Of a stretch of DNA of 26,633 nucleotides, positions 1 through 9,818 are shown one piece after another. Position 1 is the stretch's first letter; the number at the start of each line of letters is the position of its first letter. The DNA lies in assembly GCA_003427395.1 (NCBI GenBank), contig BFEA01000750.1, forward strand, positions 460,370 through 487,002, read 5' to 3'. The notes below the pieces were generated by a model. The model saw nothing but the letters and a program-made list of their open reading frames with translations. It did not search any database and was not told the DNA's origin. The translations under genes were made by a program, and so were the position numbers. This stretch comes from Chara braunii (Eukaryota > Streptophyta > Charophyceae > Charales > Characeae).

Positions 1-563
1 GCCCCGCCTGCCCTCGCCACTTCCGCCGTGTGCGATCCCCCCCCACCCGCTGCCCCGCCTGCCCTCACCCCTCCTGCCGCCTGTGATGGCCCGCCCGACA
101 AGGCCACGTCTGCAGCCGTCCTCGAGCGTGGTGTCAGCAGTGTCCGTAAGCGAACCACGCCCTCTTGCGCATCGGTTGGCGGAGTCATACGTGGCAGTGG
201 CGCGCGATTTCCCGCGCCCTCTCTGGCTGCCGTCGCGGCGCCAACGTCAAGGATGTCTTCCGGTGCTGGCCGCCCTCCTGCGCGTCGTCTTTCGCCAGCG
301 TCGTCTATGCGGATGCCGCCACTCCCCCGCCTGGACGACTTCCGCTGCAACGGCATGTCGTCAGAGTCTTCGAAATCCGTCCCCTCCTGCGTCGCCACGT
401 CCGACACCCACTCTTCATCCAGCACATTACCTCCATGTGTCGGGGCGCCTTCGAGGATCTTCCTCTTCTTGCTGTCCATGTGGCGGCCCTTCTTCTCCCG
501 GGTCGGCGGTTGTTGTGAGAGGTTGGCGGCGGCCTTGCCGCGTGCGGAAGCGCGTGAGGACAT
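1..563 (-). CDS. N-terminal exon of an unrecognised charged, probably nuclear protein (runs off left edge)
   Basis: Reading the minus strand from the ATG at 563-561, the frame stays open to the window edge (187 codons). No stop triplet occurs in this frame between 563 and 3. The protein starts MSSRASARGK and has a second in-frame Met at 479 followed by a KKRK basic cluster. An acidic stretch follows (EEW, DFEDSDD), then an RKSSRR basic patch, a block rich in Arg, Pro and Thr (LLTPRSRTAAD), and finally Gly/Ala-rich sequence at the edge. No enzymatic or DNA-binding domain is visible in this part. The basic clusters suggest a nuclear location, which is inference. It lies 54 bp downstream of the stop of the trihelix ORF, in the same frame and strand, so the two are tandem genes or a duplicated gene pair. 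The domain that would name it must lie to the left of the window. The coding call is fairly firm because composition and the open frame agree; the function is unknown. Confidence 0.6.
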   Translation of the reverse strand, partial: MSSRASARGKAAANLSQQPPTREKKGRHMDSKKRKILEGAPTHGGNVLDEEWVSDVATQEGTDFEDSDDMPLQRKSSRRGSGGIRIDDAGERRRAGGRPAPEDILDVGAATAAREGAGNRAPLPRMTPPTDAQEGVVRLRTLLTPRSRTAADVALSGGPSQAAGGVRAGGAAGGGGSHTAEVARAGG

Positions 564-584
564 GGCGCAAGACGCACCCGCGGT

Positions 585-850
585 GACGATGACAATCTGG
601 ACGACGAAGGCGAGGATCTACGGAAAGGCGACGATGGCGGTGAAGACGACGGGCGAAAAGATGTGCTCGCCGAGGAGAATGTCGCCGAAGACGACTGCAA
701 AGAAGACGCAAGCAGTGAAGATAACTATGTTGGCGACGGACACGGCGACGATGGCGATGACGGCGACGATGTTGAACAAAAAGGCTCGATGGCGACGATG
801 GCGACGAAGGCACGGATGCAGGCTATGAAGGCGACTCGAGTGGCGCAGAC
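585..850. repeat. GAC/GGC-type trinucleotide-rich low-complexity tract
   Basis: The plus strand is dominated by GAC, GAT, GGC and GAA triplets (for example around 735-765 and 783-815). It reads as acidic low-complexity sequence on the plus strand and as Ser/Arg/Val/Ile-rich sequence on the minus strand. It lies between the start of the left-edge gene and the end of the trihelix homology. It accounts for the odd hydrophobic tail predicted at the end of the trihelix frame. Confidence 0.6.
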
Positions 851-2522
851 GACTGCGACCAAAAGCAGAACAAGCGTGGCGGGCGGCGGGGACTGCGTGA
901 GGTAGAGAGAGAGAGAGTGTTGTCGTGCATTTGCGCAGAACGCCCGCGTCCTTATAAACACGTGTCACGGCGGCGACTGCGTGAGGTAGAGAGAGAGAGA
1001 GTGCTGTTGTGCTCTTCCTCTTGCCGAAACCGCCTGCGCCACCCGTCGTCTGCGAAGAACCTTTGGTGGACCCGTCATCGTCGTCGTCGTGCTCTGCACC
1101 ACCGTCCTTGTGGCCCACAGATTCAAGATCCGCAGAGGAGGTGGATGGCAGACGCACACCACCCTGAGCGCCAGTGTCCGCGACGTTCTTCGGGTTTGTG
1201 GTGTGGTTCTTGACGGTCGACCCCAGTATCTTGTCGTAAACCGCACGATCCATATTGAAACTGAAGCCCTTCGACATCCTGTCCTTCCCAGACAATTGGA
1301 AGAAGTCCTGTTTCCCGGACAGTCCTTGGAAATGATGAACCTTCTTGAACTGCTGCATCAGATTGTCCCACTTCTTCCCGCACCAATCGGCCTCTCTGTC
1401 GACGCCCACCTTCTTCAACCTCGTCGCCACATCCAGCCACTTCCATTCTCGCGGCTTCATCCGAGAGTACGCGTGGCCCATCCCCTGCAAATGCGCATCC
1501 TGATCACGTTTAGCCCGGATGAGGGCTATAATGTCGTCGACGGACCAGAAGTGACGACCTCCTTCACCATCGACATCACCTTCGGCATCGCTGCCCTTGT
1601 CTGCCGTTCTTTTGCCCCGACGACCATTACTGCCACACGACTTCGTCTTCCCCCCCCCCCCTCTCATAGCGGCCGCCTGCTTCGACGACAAAATGTAGTC
1701 TGCGTCGTCCTCCCCACCTTCAGCGTCGTTGTCGTTCCAGTCGGGGTCGTGCGTGTCCCCCACTGCTTCCTCGCCGTCGTGCCCGTCTTCCCCAACACGC
1801 AATCGCTGCACCCCCCGAGTAATGGACTCCTCCCGCACCGACCTCATCAACCGTCGCTGTTCTGCCCACACCTCCCTTCCGTCACGTGCGTCACCAACAT
1901 CAGCAACGGCAGGCGCCGTCTCCCTACACTCGCCAACATGACGACCTGCACTCGAACCGGCGGACAGGGGAGACGGAGATTGCATCCACTGGGGGCGAGC
2001 GGAGGCGCCCCTACACACAGACGACGACCGAAATTGCTGCCTAGGAGGATCCTTGTTGTTCCCCGAAGCCTCCAGCAACGACGCTGGAGACCTGGGTGAT
2101 CGCTGAATAGCCGTCACGTCGCCTCCATCGTTGTCGGGATGGGGGTTTACGACGACCGTTCGAGAGACGGCTGCCAACCTCCCGCTGCCGAGTCCAAACG
2201 ACAGATTCACGCCGCCATCGCCATCGGTGTCGTTGAGCCCCTGTTGGAGGAGCTCGGTGTACAACTGCCCTTTACCGCCGTCGCGGCTTCCAAACAGCTT
2301 TGTAGTCGTCCACTCCTGGGTGGATCCGCTTCCCAGCGGCACGGTCCGTGACCGTCTATCGTCCCCTTCCTCGTCGTCCGTGTCAGGCAGAGGTTGCAAG
2401 TTCGGTGGCAGGTGCGCGTGCCCGGACCGCTCCGACGGCCTTGGACTATTCGACGGGCTGTGCCCGGAACACCGCCCACCGCGCTCCCCTGCGGACCCGC
2501 TGATCGCCTTTCGGCCCTCCAT
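618..2522 (-). CDS. Trihelix / Myb-SANT-like DNA-binding protein with a disrupted C-terminus
   Basis: The minus frame is open from upstream of 2663 down to the stop at 620-618. I take the ATG at 2522 (A at -3, G at +4) as the start, giving about 634 residues. An earlier in-frame ATG at 2663 has a poorer context and would add a Leu-rich hydrophobic segment. Residues 1-320 are disordered and rich in Ser, Pro, Gly and Asp. A trihelix-type domain occupies about residues 325-440, opening with FWSVDDIIALIRAKRD, with the helix Trp positions at REWKWLDV and CGKKWDNLMQQF, and closing near YDKILGS. Such domains bind DNA in plant GT factors, and similar Myb/SANT-like proteins are encoded by PIF/Harbinger transposons, so this could be a transposon accessory protein; I cannot decide between them. 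An acidic run (five Asp) and a KRKS cluster follow. From about residue 506 the frame reads CT repeats and GAC/GGC repeat antisense, so the natural C-terminus is missing or lies in an unseen exon. The DNA-binding domain call is firm; an intact gene is doubtful. Confidence 0.7.
   Translation of the reverse strand: MEGRKAISGSAGERGGRCSGHSPSNSPRPSERSGHAHLPPNLQPLPDTDDEEGDDRRSRTVPLGSGSTQEWTTTKLFGSRDGGKGQLYTELLQQGLNDTDGDGGVNLSFGLGSGRLAAVSRTVVVNPHPDNDGGDVTAIQRSPRSPASLLEASGNNKDPPRQQFRSSSVCRGASARPQWMQSPSPLSAGSSAGRHVGECRETAPAVADVGDARDGREVWAEQRRLMRSVREESITRGVQRLRVGEDGHDGEEAVGDTHDPDWNDNDAEGGEDDADYILSSKQAAAMRGGGGKTKSCGSNGRRGKRTADKGSDAEGDVDGEGGRHFWSVDDIIALIRAKRDQDAHLQGMGHAYSRMKPREWKWLDVATRLKKVGVDREADWCGKKWDNLMQQFKKVHHFQGLSGKQDFFQLSGKDRMSKGFSFNMDRAVYDKILGSTVKNHTTNPKNVADTGAQGGVRLPSTSSADLESVGHKDGGAEHDDDDDGSTKGSSQTTGGAGGFGKRKSTTALSLSLPHAVAAVTRVYKDAGVLRKCTTTLSLSLPHAVPAARHACSAFGRSRLRHSSRLHSLHPCLRRHRRHRAFLFNIVAVIAIVAVSVANIVIFTACVFFAVVFGDILLGEHIFSPVVFTAIVAFP
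885..1004. repeat. 83-bp-spaced duplication carrying a CT-rich tract
   Basis: The motif GACTGCGTGAGGTAGAGAGA begins at 891 and again at 974, each followed by (GA)n and GTG. On the minus strand both copies read as a long CT tract, then ACCTCACGCAG, which resembles a plant 3' splice acceptor. The recognisable trihelix-family sequence ends exactly at the second copy (about 1005). Confidence 0.7.
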
Positions 2523-2663
2523 TCTGTCGTTGTTCTTCACACACCTCCTTCTACGACCACGTCGCGGAAGGCCGCCGAGGATGCACACGTAAAAGACAAC
2601 CAGGAGGAGGAGCAATAGGACGACCAGCAGCAGCAGCGGCGGCCTCCGAAAGACGTCGACCAT

Positions 2664-3347
2664 GAAAAGCACGTGGATGACAGTGGCAGCTAGTAGACAA
2701 CGGGGGATCTATCACGTAACGGCGACGGACACTGCTGCAAACGCCTGACCGCAACAAACGACAAAAGCACGGTAACGCATTCCGTTTGTGAACACATTGC
2801 GCAATCGCCCGGCCGGGGGACGGTTCAAATATTCGAATCTTGCGACTGTTGGGCGCCTTCCCGCTCGGGGACAAGGGCGGCGACACAAGAAAGCCGCTTT
2901 CCGACGTCGGGGAAGCGACCGGGCCGCAAAAGGGGACCGTTGGCGCACTCTTCCATGACGCCGACCGTTGCCGATCGAAGATGTCCGTCCACGGGCGCCA
3001 GGAACAACAGTGGTAAAGACGACCGTCGCAAAATGTCGTCGAGAGAGCTGCCGACGATGTCCCGATTCTTCCGGATGCTCGACCTCCGAGGGACCTCAGG
3101 AGGTCCCTTGGGAAACGCGTCGAAATGGCTGTGGCCCGAGGAATCCCCGAGGAATCCCTGAGGAAATGTTTTCACATTTTTTTTCCAATTTCTTCCCCGA
3201 GGATAAGTGGAACGATCATTTCCTCGGGGGATTTACGCGCCCGAGGAGTGTGGAACGAGCCCCATAGAATATGTGTATGTATGTGTATTCAGATGTGTTT
3301 TTATATGTCTGTGAGTGTATGGGAGACTCGGGTAAGAATTTTATTAC
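2664..3347. other. Intergenic stretch with CCGAGGA-rich repeats
   Basis: No gene is recognised here. The 2664-2950 part lies upstream of the trihelix gene and could hold its promoter, but I see no clear TATA or initiator. From about 3080 to 3250 short words such as CCGAGGAATC and TTCCTCGGG recur in both orientations. A near-perfect palindrome has arms at 3086-3097 and 3100-3111 with one mismatch. Simple TGTATG-type repeats follow at 3270-3320. Confidence 0.5.
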
Positions 3348-4842
3348 TCAGGACAAAATCTCAGCCAGGAAAAGGGCGTGAGGTGGGAAGGGGTCTAGAA
3401 AATCTGAGGGAGGACGTAGTGGGAACGAGGGTTCTATGTTTGTCCAGTCTTTGAAAATTAGGCGGTAGTCTCTCATATCTTCCAAATCTCACTGTCCCTC
3501 TCCCTTGTCTCCACTCCATTCCACTTTTGCAATCCATCCTTCTCTCACCCCTCCTACCCAATCCGTGCAGAATGTTGTAATCCGTCTCCTAACATCTCCA
3601 ATTTGCCTAAAGAGGTATAACTGTGCTTTTGTATCTAAACACCTTTGTGTGAGTTCAAACTGCACCTGCTGCTAATCATGACACCAAGGCTGCGGCACAT
3701 CATTACTTAAAAAACGATCTCTTGCGAGCGCCTGCAAAGCACTGAAGATTTGACGCGTAGTGTTGATAGCTTTGTTATGTTTCCATAAAAAAGATTCTGC
3801 ATAAGAGTGAGGTTCAAAACGGGCTTCCCATTCGGGTTCTAGAACCTGTTCTGTGATCTATGGCCCTTCTACTCTCACCTTCTCCATGGCTAGGGTGCAT
3901 CTCTACCACCAAAGTGCCCATAACACCGCTCTCCTTCCAAATCTATACATATTCTCTACGAAGATTGTAGTTGTTCCTGTCAGCGGCCAATGGCCGGCTA
4001 ATATGGCTTGCCAGGACCAAGGCCAAGGGATCGCCGGTTCCATTTTCCTCCATATGCAGTCCCACCATCTCCATATAAATTGAGCAATCGGGCATTGCAT
4101 GAATATATGTTCGACGGTTTCTGCCTTTTTTTGGAAAGGGAAAAGGTTTTGGCACTGCTGGCACCACGGAAGTAGCAGACCTTTTTGTTCTAGATTAGTG
4201 CAATCAGTCAGTCAGTCATTGATTGGCAAACAGCGGTGGGCAATCTGCCACTGCAGAGAGGTGATTTTCATGGGTTTAGGTTTTTGTTTGTTGAACCATT
4301 GAATTGGTGACAGTAGAGAGCGGTCTACATTCAAGTGGCTGGCCCAGCGATCGTTAACTGTGTCTCTCAAGCGCCTTTTAGGTTTGAGCATTTTGTAGGC
4401 TGATTTGACCGACAACTGGTGCAGGCTGATGTGACTGACTTTGGGGTCTCCCATCCTCTGGGGGAGCTTCCGTGTCCATTCTACTGGGTCCAGCGCTAGA
4501 TCCTAGATTGGTGTGAAAGGCTGGAACACCAGCCTCTGTCCCTTCTCTTTTATAACTCTCACTCGGAACACAGATGCTTTCTCTTTCCACTCGAAGGGGA
4601 CTCTATTTCCTTGGAGGGTGTCTGCTCTGGTGATAGTGTAATGTTCAACCAGGACAGTTTGGGGTGAGACTATCTGTACCTGACCCATCCATAGTGGGAT
4701 TTCTGTACTTGCAACCCCATCGCCTGTTCTCAAAGCAGGGCCTCGTTTAAAAATTTTATACCACGCCAGCGGGATGACTTCAATTAAGTTATCTAAAACA
4801 CCCCTCTGTCTTTTGGTTGGCCCCGCCAGCCATTTCGCTCCT
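3348..4842 (-). mobile_element. LINE fragment, copy A (C-terminal third of ORF2)
   Basis: The minus strand encodes the post-RT part of a plant-type LINE ORF2. It starts around 4840 (AKWLAGPTKRQ..., LDNLIEVIPLAWYKI) and continues through VKSAYKMLKPKRR and LQWQIAHRCLPIND. A zf-RVT zinc site follows (CQQC, then HIFMQC) with the IWRWWDCIW motif, and then the LINE C-terminal block (DWVGG, PSDFLDPFPPHA), ending at the TGA at 3350-3348. Every segment aligns by eye with the same regions of the large LINE at 15443-16757. The frame is broken by stops and shifts, including a TGA after LPIND where the other copy has Trp. The 5' side is truncated near 4842, as is usual for LINEs. I see neither its 3' UTR nor a poly(A). 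Confidence 0.85.
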
Positions 4843-5865
4843 GTAGCTCAACCCCCAAATTTACGACGCCGTCGACGCGTTAATGGCCGTATTGGAAAAA
4901 AATGGTTGTGTGAGGTATTGATGGTATAAAGGACTTGGGTTGGTTGTCCGTCTTTTTCATTTTCAGTTTTCAACTGTAAAATGGTTAGTAACCAGTTTCA
5001 CTATAAAATGTTCCTAGATCATGGTCTCCTATGTCACAACTTGCAATGGAAAAGTGAGCAAGGGTCAGCGGTGTAGCTCAATTGGTAAGGCATGCAAGTG
5101 ACATTCAAGAGGTCATGGTTAGAATTCTCATTGTCTATCTCATTGGACGTTGTAACAAGTTGGTTAGCTGCACATATTTTTGTATCTTGTGCGACATCAA
5201 CTTTAAGTAGGAATTTATATACTGTTTTTTTTTTTTTTCCGATTAGTACCTCTAGTTTTGGAGCAACTTTGCACGAATATCCTGAGCATTAGTACTTCCG
5301 TTTTCATGCTCCGAAACTTCAGTGATCTTAGTAGTTGATTTGCGTGCCTTAGCAAGTGCGGCCAAACACTATATACTACTCTCTGTTTATTGGGGCTCCA
5401 CGCAACTGTAATTTGCCTCTTCGTCTCCTTACGACTCGTGCTCTATCCTTGCTTGTGCACTCCGCTTCTCCTCTTTTGAGCGCCTTCACTCTCTCTGCAA
5501 GCGTCCGACGCCAACAATTGTAACTGCTTTCTTCTTCTGCTTCCATGACTCCCTTCCTCCTCTTACGTTTTTTTTATTCTGCTTCTTCTTTGCATCATCT
5601 TTCATGTCTGCTTTCCTTCCTCCGCTTACCTTTTGAAGATCGTGGCACTTTGCTTCCCCTAGTTACATCTATAGAGGAGCGTTTTTTCTTCCTCTTGAGT
5701 ATGTTGGATTTTGACTCTTTGGTTTTTTATCGATCCGATGAGAATGGAATGGTCGCGTGTTTGATGAGATCACTTTCTTAAATAGATGCATGAATCCGTG
5801 GATCGATTGCTTCACGAATGATTGTCAATAAATGAAGTACGTAGAATCATTTTTTGATCTTGTAT
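4843..5865. other. Gene-poor AT-rich stretch
   Basis: Apart from the tRNA-like relic near 5070 I find no coding, repeat or RNA signature. It includes a T run around 5225-5240 and pyrimidine-rich sequence at 5420-5700. Short open frames here lack any recognisable motif or consistent composition. Confidence 0.5.
5068..5142 (+). other. tRNA-like relic with pol III A and B boxes (possible SINE head)
   Basis: GTGTAGCTCAATTGGTAAGG (5071-5090) matches the D-arm/A-box pattern of a eukaryotic tRNA gene. GGTCATGGTTAGAATTCTCA (5111-5130) matches the variable-arm and B-box pattern (GGTTCGAATCC with two or more changes). The box spacing of about 32 nt is right for a tRNA. The anticodon and acceptor stems do not pair well, so this is a decayed tRNA gene or a tRNA-derived SINE head and not a working tRNA. 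No anticodon can be assigned. Confidence 0.4.
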
Positions 5866-6387
5866 GCTAGGTTGTTTTTTCGGGCGGACAGCCACCCAAC
5901 TTCTGCCCGGATTCATACCCGGTTGCCTGGCTGGGCATGATCCTCGGGCTGGGTTCTGAGCAGCCCCAGCGCAAAAAATTAAAGTAAAAATAATCCCCGG
6001 AAAAAAAAAACATGTTGTGTAGATTTGCAATGCAAACAACTTTTGGCTGAGGGTCACATCCGAATTCCTCACTGAATAAAAGATAAAAAAGAAAATAACA
6101 AAATTAGACTAAGCCAACCTCATTTAAAATTTAAACCCCTTTAGCCCCTCTGCAGCCAATTTATCTCCCCCTTCCCCTCCCTTTACAACCAACACTAAAA
6201 AAATACAATATCCCGGATTCGGAGTACTCTCTGCGTACGCAGAAAACCCCCACAGGCCAAACGAAAAAATGAAAAAAAATCACCTACTTTTTCACTTGCC
6301 CGGGATACCCCGGGCAGGTCCCCTCCTGGGCAACTTGCCCGGGTGCTTGACCAGGCATGCCCAACCGTGCAAAAAAAACAACCTAGC
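5866..6387. mobile_element. Candidate non-autonomous element bounded by a 15-bp inverted repeat
   Basis: GCTAGGTTGTTTTTT at 5866-5880 is matched exactly by its reverse complement at 6373-6387. Just inside each end lie GC-rich segments built from GCCCGG words (5881-5960 and 6295-6370). The right one contains a perfect TGCCCGGG/CCCGGGCA hairpin. The middle is AT-rich with several A runs. No coding capacity is seen. The size and inverted ends suit a MITE-like element, but I cannot confirm a target-site duplication, and the T/A runs inflate the repeat, so this is tentative. Confidence 0.35.
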
Positions 6388-9300
6388 CTATCCCATGATT
6401 GCATATGTGCATGTGAAACTCTCATTAACTCTTCCTCTTGCATGGGTACAAGATGGTGAATGAGTGTTTGAAGCGTTGTCCGTCTTGCATGTAATGAATG
6501 TTTGTTTTGTTTTAACCTTTGCGTTGGAAAAGTAGTAACATATAAGAATTTTTTTTGTTCCCTTTATTTACTGGTGGTCCCTTTTGGATGATCTTTCCAT
6601 CTCTTTCTGAGCGAGTAGCAATCTGCTTTGGGTTACCACATGCCACACATCCCTTGCCTAGTGTTGAAAGTTTTTTTGTCATATTCAAGTATCTTCCAAA
6701 AGTGATTGTGTATTTGGTGTCAATCATGTTTGACCGTCTGCTGCCAGTGGTTGCATGGCGAATAGTAGTTCGCTCTCCTTTCTCAGTATAGATTGCGGCG
6801 ATTGCTGATGGTTGCCTTCGTAATTTTTTTTTGACTAACTTATAAGATGGTGTTCTCTTACGCTCTTCAGGTTCATATTGAAAGGTATGGTAGGTGTGCA
6901 CCAGATTCCCTCGTTGACTTTGAGCCGTATTCGGGCGTCCCATATAGTGCGGAAAGGCCACGTTGCCAGGTTGCTAAAGTCAATAAACCGCCTAAGATGG
7001 GCGATTTCTACGATCGAGGAACAGTCAAAGACCTTGTTCTTTGATGACTTTGTACGAACTCCTTGCATTTGTTTCCCTATTGAGCCAGCAAGGACCCTTG
7101 AAGGGCCCATGGTGGGTGATAGACGTCGTTGCACTAGGCTTTATGAGACCATCAGGGGTTACCCTACCCGGGTCCCTCCCAACGTGTATGTGAGTAACAT
7201 ACACGAAGCTACAACGAAGATTCATCGATCTTATCAATTCCCTGAAGACGGATTGTAGACACGGTATTTCCTCCTTTCTCGATTTTGCTCCCACTTAACA
7301 AGCTCACTGTTATTCTGTAACCCGCGGTTGCATGTTATCGGCCCGACACTCTATTCAGATTGTGGCCAAAGCAAATATCTAAGGGAGAAGGGGGTTCAAC
7401 TACGTGCCACGTGGAGTTCAGGTAGTAGCGGACAGGACCGCGATTGCGTTCTCTCGATTCCGATTTTGAGCTCTGCGAGACTTGGCGTTAAGCCCTCACG
7501 CAGAGTAGAGATCCCGCGTACACACCCACACTCTTTTCTCCCAAGAAACGGCACCGGAGGACACGACATAGCCGCTCTGATTTTTTAAACATTTTCAAGT
7601 TACAAAATGTGAAAGTTGTCATGCAGACATGAGTCACGCATGAAAATGGCAGATTGCATAGTCCCTCGTCATTATCTAGACCTTCAAACAAAACCAATAC
7701 AATGGATTTCAGTTTTAATATGCGACTTCAACCCCGGAAAGCCCCCCTTTCCTAAAATCCTTGCCACACCCCCATTTTCGTGCTTTTTTGGACCCTTCCG
7801 CACTAATCCCACTCCAAAAGGAAAGCAATGCCGGAGGTGGGGTTGCATGTGCATCACAAGGTAATATTGTCCACTGCAGGTCAGGTGCAGCCCATGCATG
7901 TTCCCTTCTTGGAGGCATGGACAGGGATGTTTCTGCAACGAGGTCCCGTAATACTATGATGATAACGAGATGGTTGAAAGGCCATCTTGTCAGATTGGAC
8001 ATGTGATCCCCCCCCCTGCCCCCCTGCCCCCCCAACCCCCACCCCCCCCTCAAAATTCAAATTCAATTCCATAATTCAAATAGAGGTTGAGGACCCCAAC
8101 ATTACACCCAAAACACTAGACTGAAAGCATCATCCAACTTGGCTTACATGTCACTTCATTTGGGACTTCTCCACTTACCACAACATATTCTTTTGGAGAT
8201 AAACGTCTAATTGAATTTAATTATTGTTACTTACTATATGAAAATTGAATTTATTATATCTATTCGAGGAGTTTCTCGCATATAGTGGAGTTTCCTGTGT
8301 CTAATCACCTAGAAAGTACGACAACGAAATTACCTTAGGCGAAAACAATATAGTTCGAGAAACTGTTCGACTTCAGATACGTGAACGTAGGCGCCAGTCG
8401 TTCTATATTCTTTTTTAAAAGAACAAAAGATAGTGCAAGGATTATCAGCAAGAGCGATAGACAGAAAACCAAGTTGCAAAATCACGAAGTAGTCCACATA
8501 GTCATGTACCAAGCAGAGAGCGCAATGCACCAAGATTCCATCCAAAGAAGAGCAATACAATGAACTCGAGTGTTAATGCCGACATTCCCTGGTCACACCA
8601 ACACTGTATCCAATGTCGCTCGTACTGTTTGGCGCCCAGCGCCCAACCTACTCTACTCAGCCTATCTATCCTATCTACGTTCATGCGACTGTATCATACC
8701 GAAGTCAAAGACCAATGTACGTGACGTCAACACCAATCCCGACCACCAGCATACACCAAGTACGTTCTCTCTCCTCCCCTCATCACACCTTGATCCCCTC
8801 TGCATCTGCCTCCTACCCGAAGACCACAATTGCCATCACTTGTTCGCGCACCAGCTGCCCGGGTATGGCTGTTGTGCACCTGCTGCCTTAGCAGCTCCCC
8901 TCTCACCACTAAGCCCGCACGTGCATCCAACCCTCAGCGCCCATGCAGACATTAGCGCAGCAACGCAGTAGCGAGCCCTCATCGCCTGCCAAGGCCAGAA
9001 CAATGCTGCTTGGGCGAGGTACTTTCCTTTACAGAAAGTGCAGCCCTTCTTCTGACTGCATGGGCCTGGGTCTATGCCCAAGCCCCTCTGTACTGTTAAG
9101 GGTCTGAGCCCTTTTCAGTTGGGCACGTCCAAGTGGCCACGTAGCCTGTGTTCGCCGCATTCTCATTGGCTCGCGATGCATATGCGACGACAATGCTGGT
9201 TTCTCATTGGCCTGGGACCAGTCTGTGATGTGTCGGCCTCACACAGCATGTGCCCAGGGTGCAACCACCTGAGCCCTGAGCTCAACTGTACAACATAACC

Positions 9301-9458
9301 CTTGCTTCTAGAAGAAGCCTAAAGGTTCCCGTTGCTCTGTAACCAACTGACGTGTTGCAACTGTATGATTCCCCGCATATGGAAAAATGTCATAAAGATG
9401 CCTCTCGTATTCAGGGACGCCTTCACTTAGGGGGGGCACGGGGTTGCTGGGCCCACAC
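6388..9458. other. Long stretch without a recognisable gene
   Basis: Several modest open frames occur: a 149-codon minus frame at 6512-6961 containing CVACGNPKQ, and a 126-codon plus frame at 6878-7258. None shows a family motif, and overlapping frames on the opposite strand are equally open. 8050-8570 is AT-rich. 8600-9300 is moderately GC-rich with no structure I can name. I leave these frames unassigned. Confidence 0.4.
8008..8049 (-). repeat. C-run tract (G-quadruplex potential on minus strand)
   Basis: Five runs of C (9, 6, 7, 5 and 8 bases) are separated by TG, TG, AA and A. On the minus strand this is G-runs with very short loops, a classic G-quadruplex pattern, with i-motif potential on the plus strand. 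Nothing nearby shows a function. Confidence 0.6.
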
Positions 9459-9725
9459 TTTTTTTTTTTTTTTTTTTTGAGAAACAACCTGAACAGTCGC
9501 TAGGGGTGCTGGTAAGAGCAGACACCACTAGCGCCGTCGGGAGGGCTCCATCTGTTGGTGGGGAGCAGCACCTGCTGGAAAGCGGATCCGGCGTCCCTAA
9601 ACATGAAATCATTTGATTATACAATCGTAAATTCATGGTGATTGTACTTGATCTCATCTGATATATAGTAAAGAGCAACATTGATTGCCCTCCTAAGAGC
9701 GGATTGACCGCTCTTCCAAGCATAC
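9459..9725 (-). mobile_element. LINE 3' end fragment, copy F
   Basis: A T run at 9459-9478 (poly(A) on the minus strand) is followed by sequence matching the 3' UTR end of the large LINE at 14980-15115. It shares the stem-loop at 9497-9534, the GCTCC...GGAGC loop at 9545-9566, and the GCTGGA...TCCGGC hairpin at 9574-9592. The match fades near 9725 (CAATCAATGTTG on the minus strand resembles the same region of copies B and E). No coding sequence is included, so this is a strongly 5'-truncated LINE insertion. Confidence 0.8.
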
Positions 9726-9818
9726 GTAATCACAAAACAGCGATGACAGGAGAAGCCCAACCTAACCACCTCCCATCCCGATTAGAATTACGGCCCGGGC
9801 AAAACTAATCACCACCAA

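Noticed and set aside
1089-2099. 336-codon plus-strand open frame
   Set aside because: It is the antisense of the trihelix coding region and shows no motif of its own.
6512-6961. 149-codon minus-strand frame as a real gene
   Set aside because: No recognisable domain. Opposite-strand frames are equally open, composition is not distinctive, and there is no conserved-looking block beyond a single CxxC.
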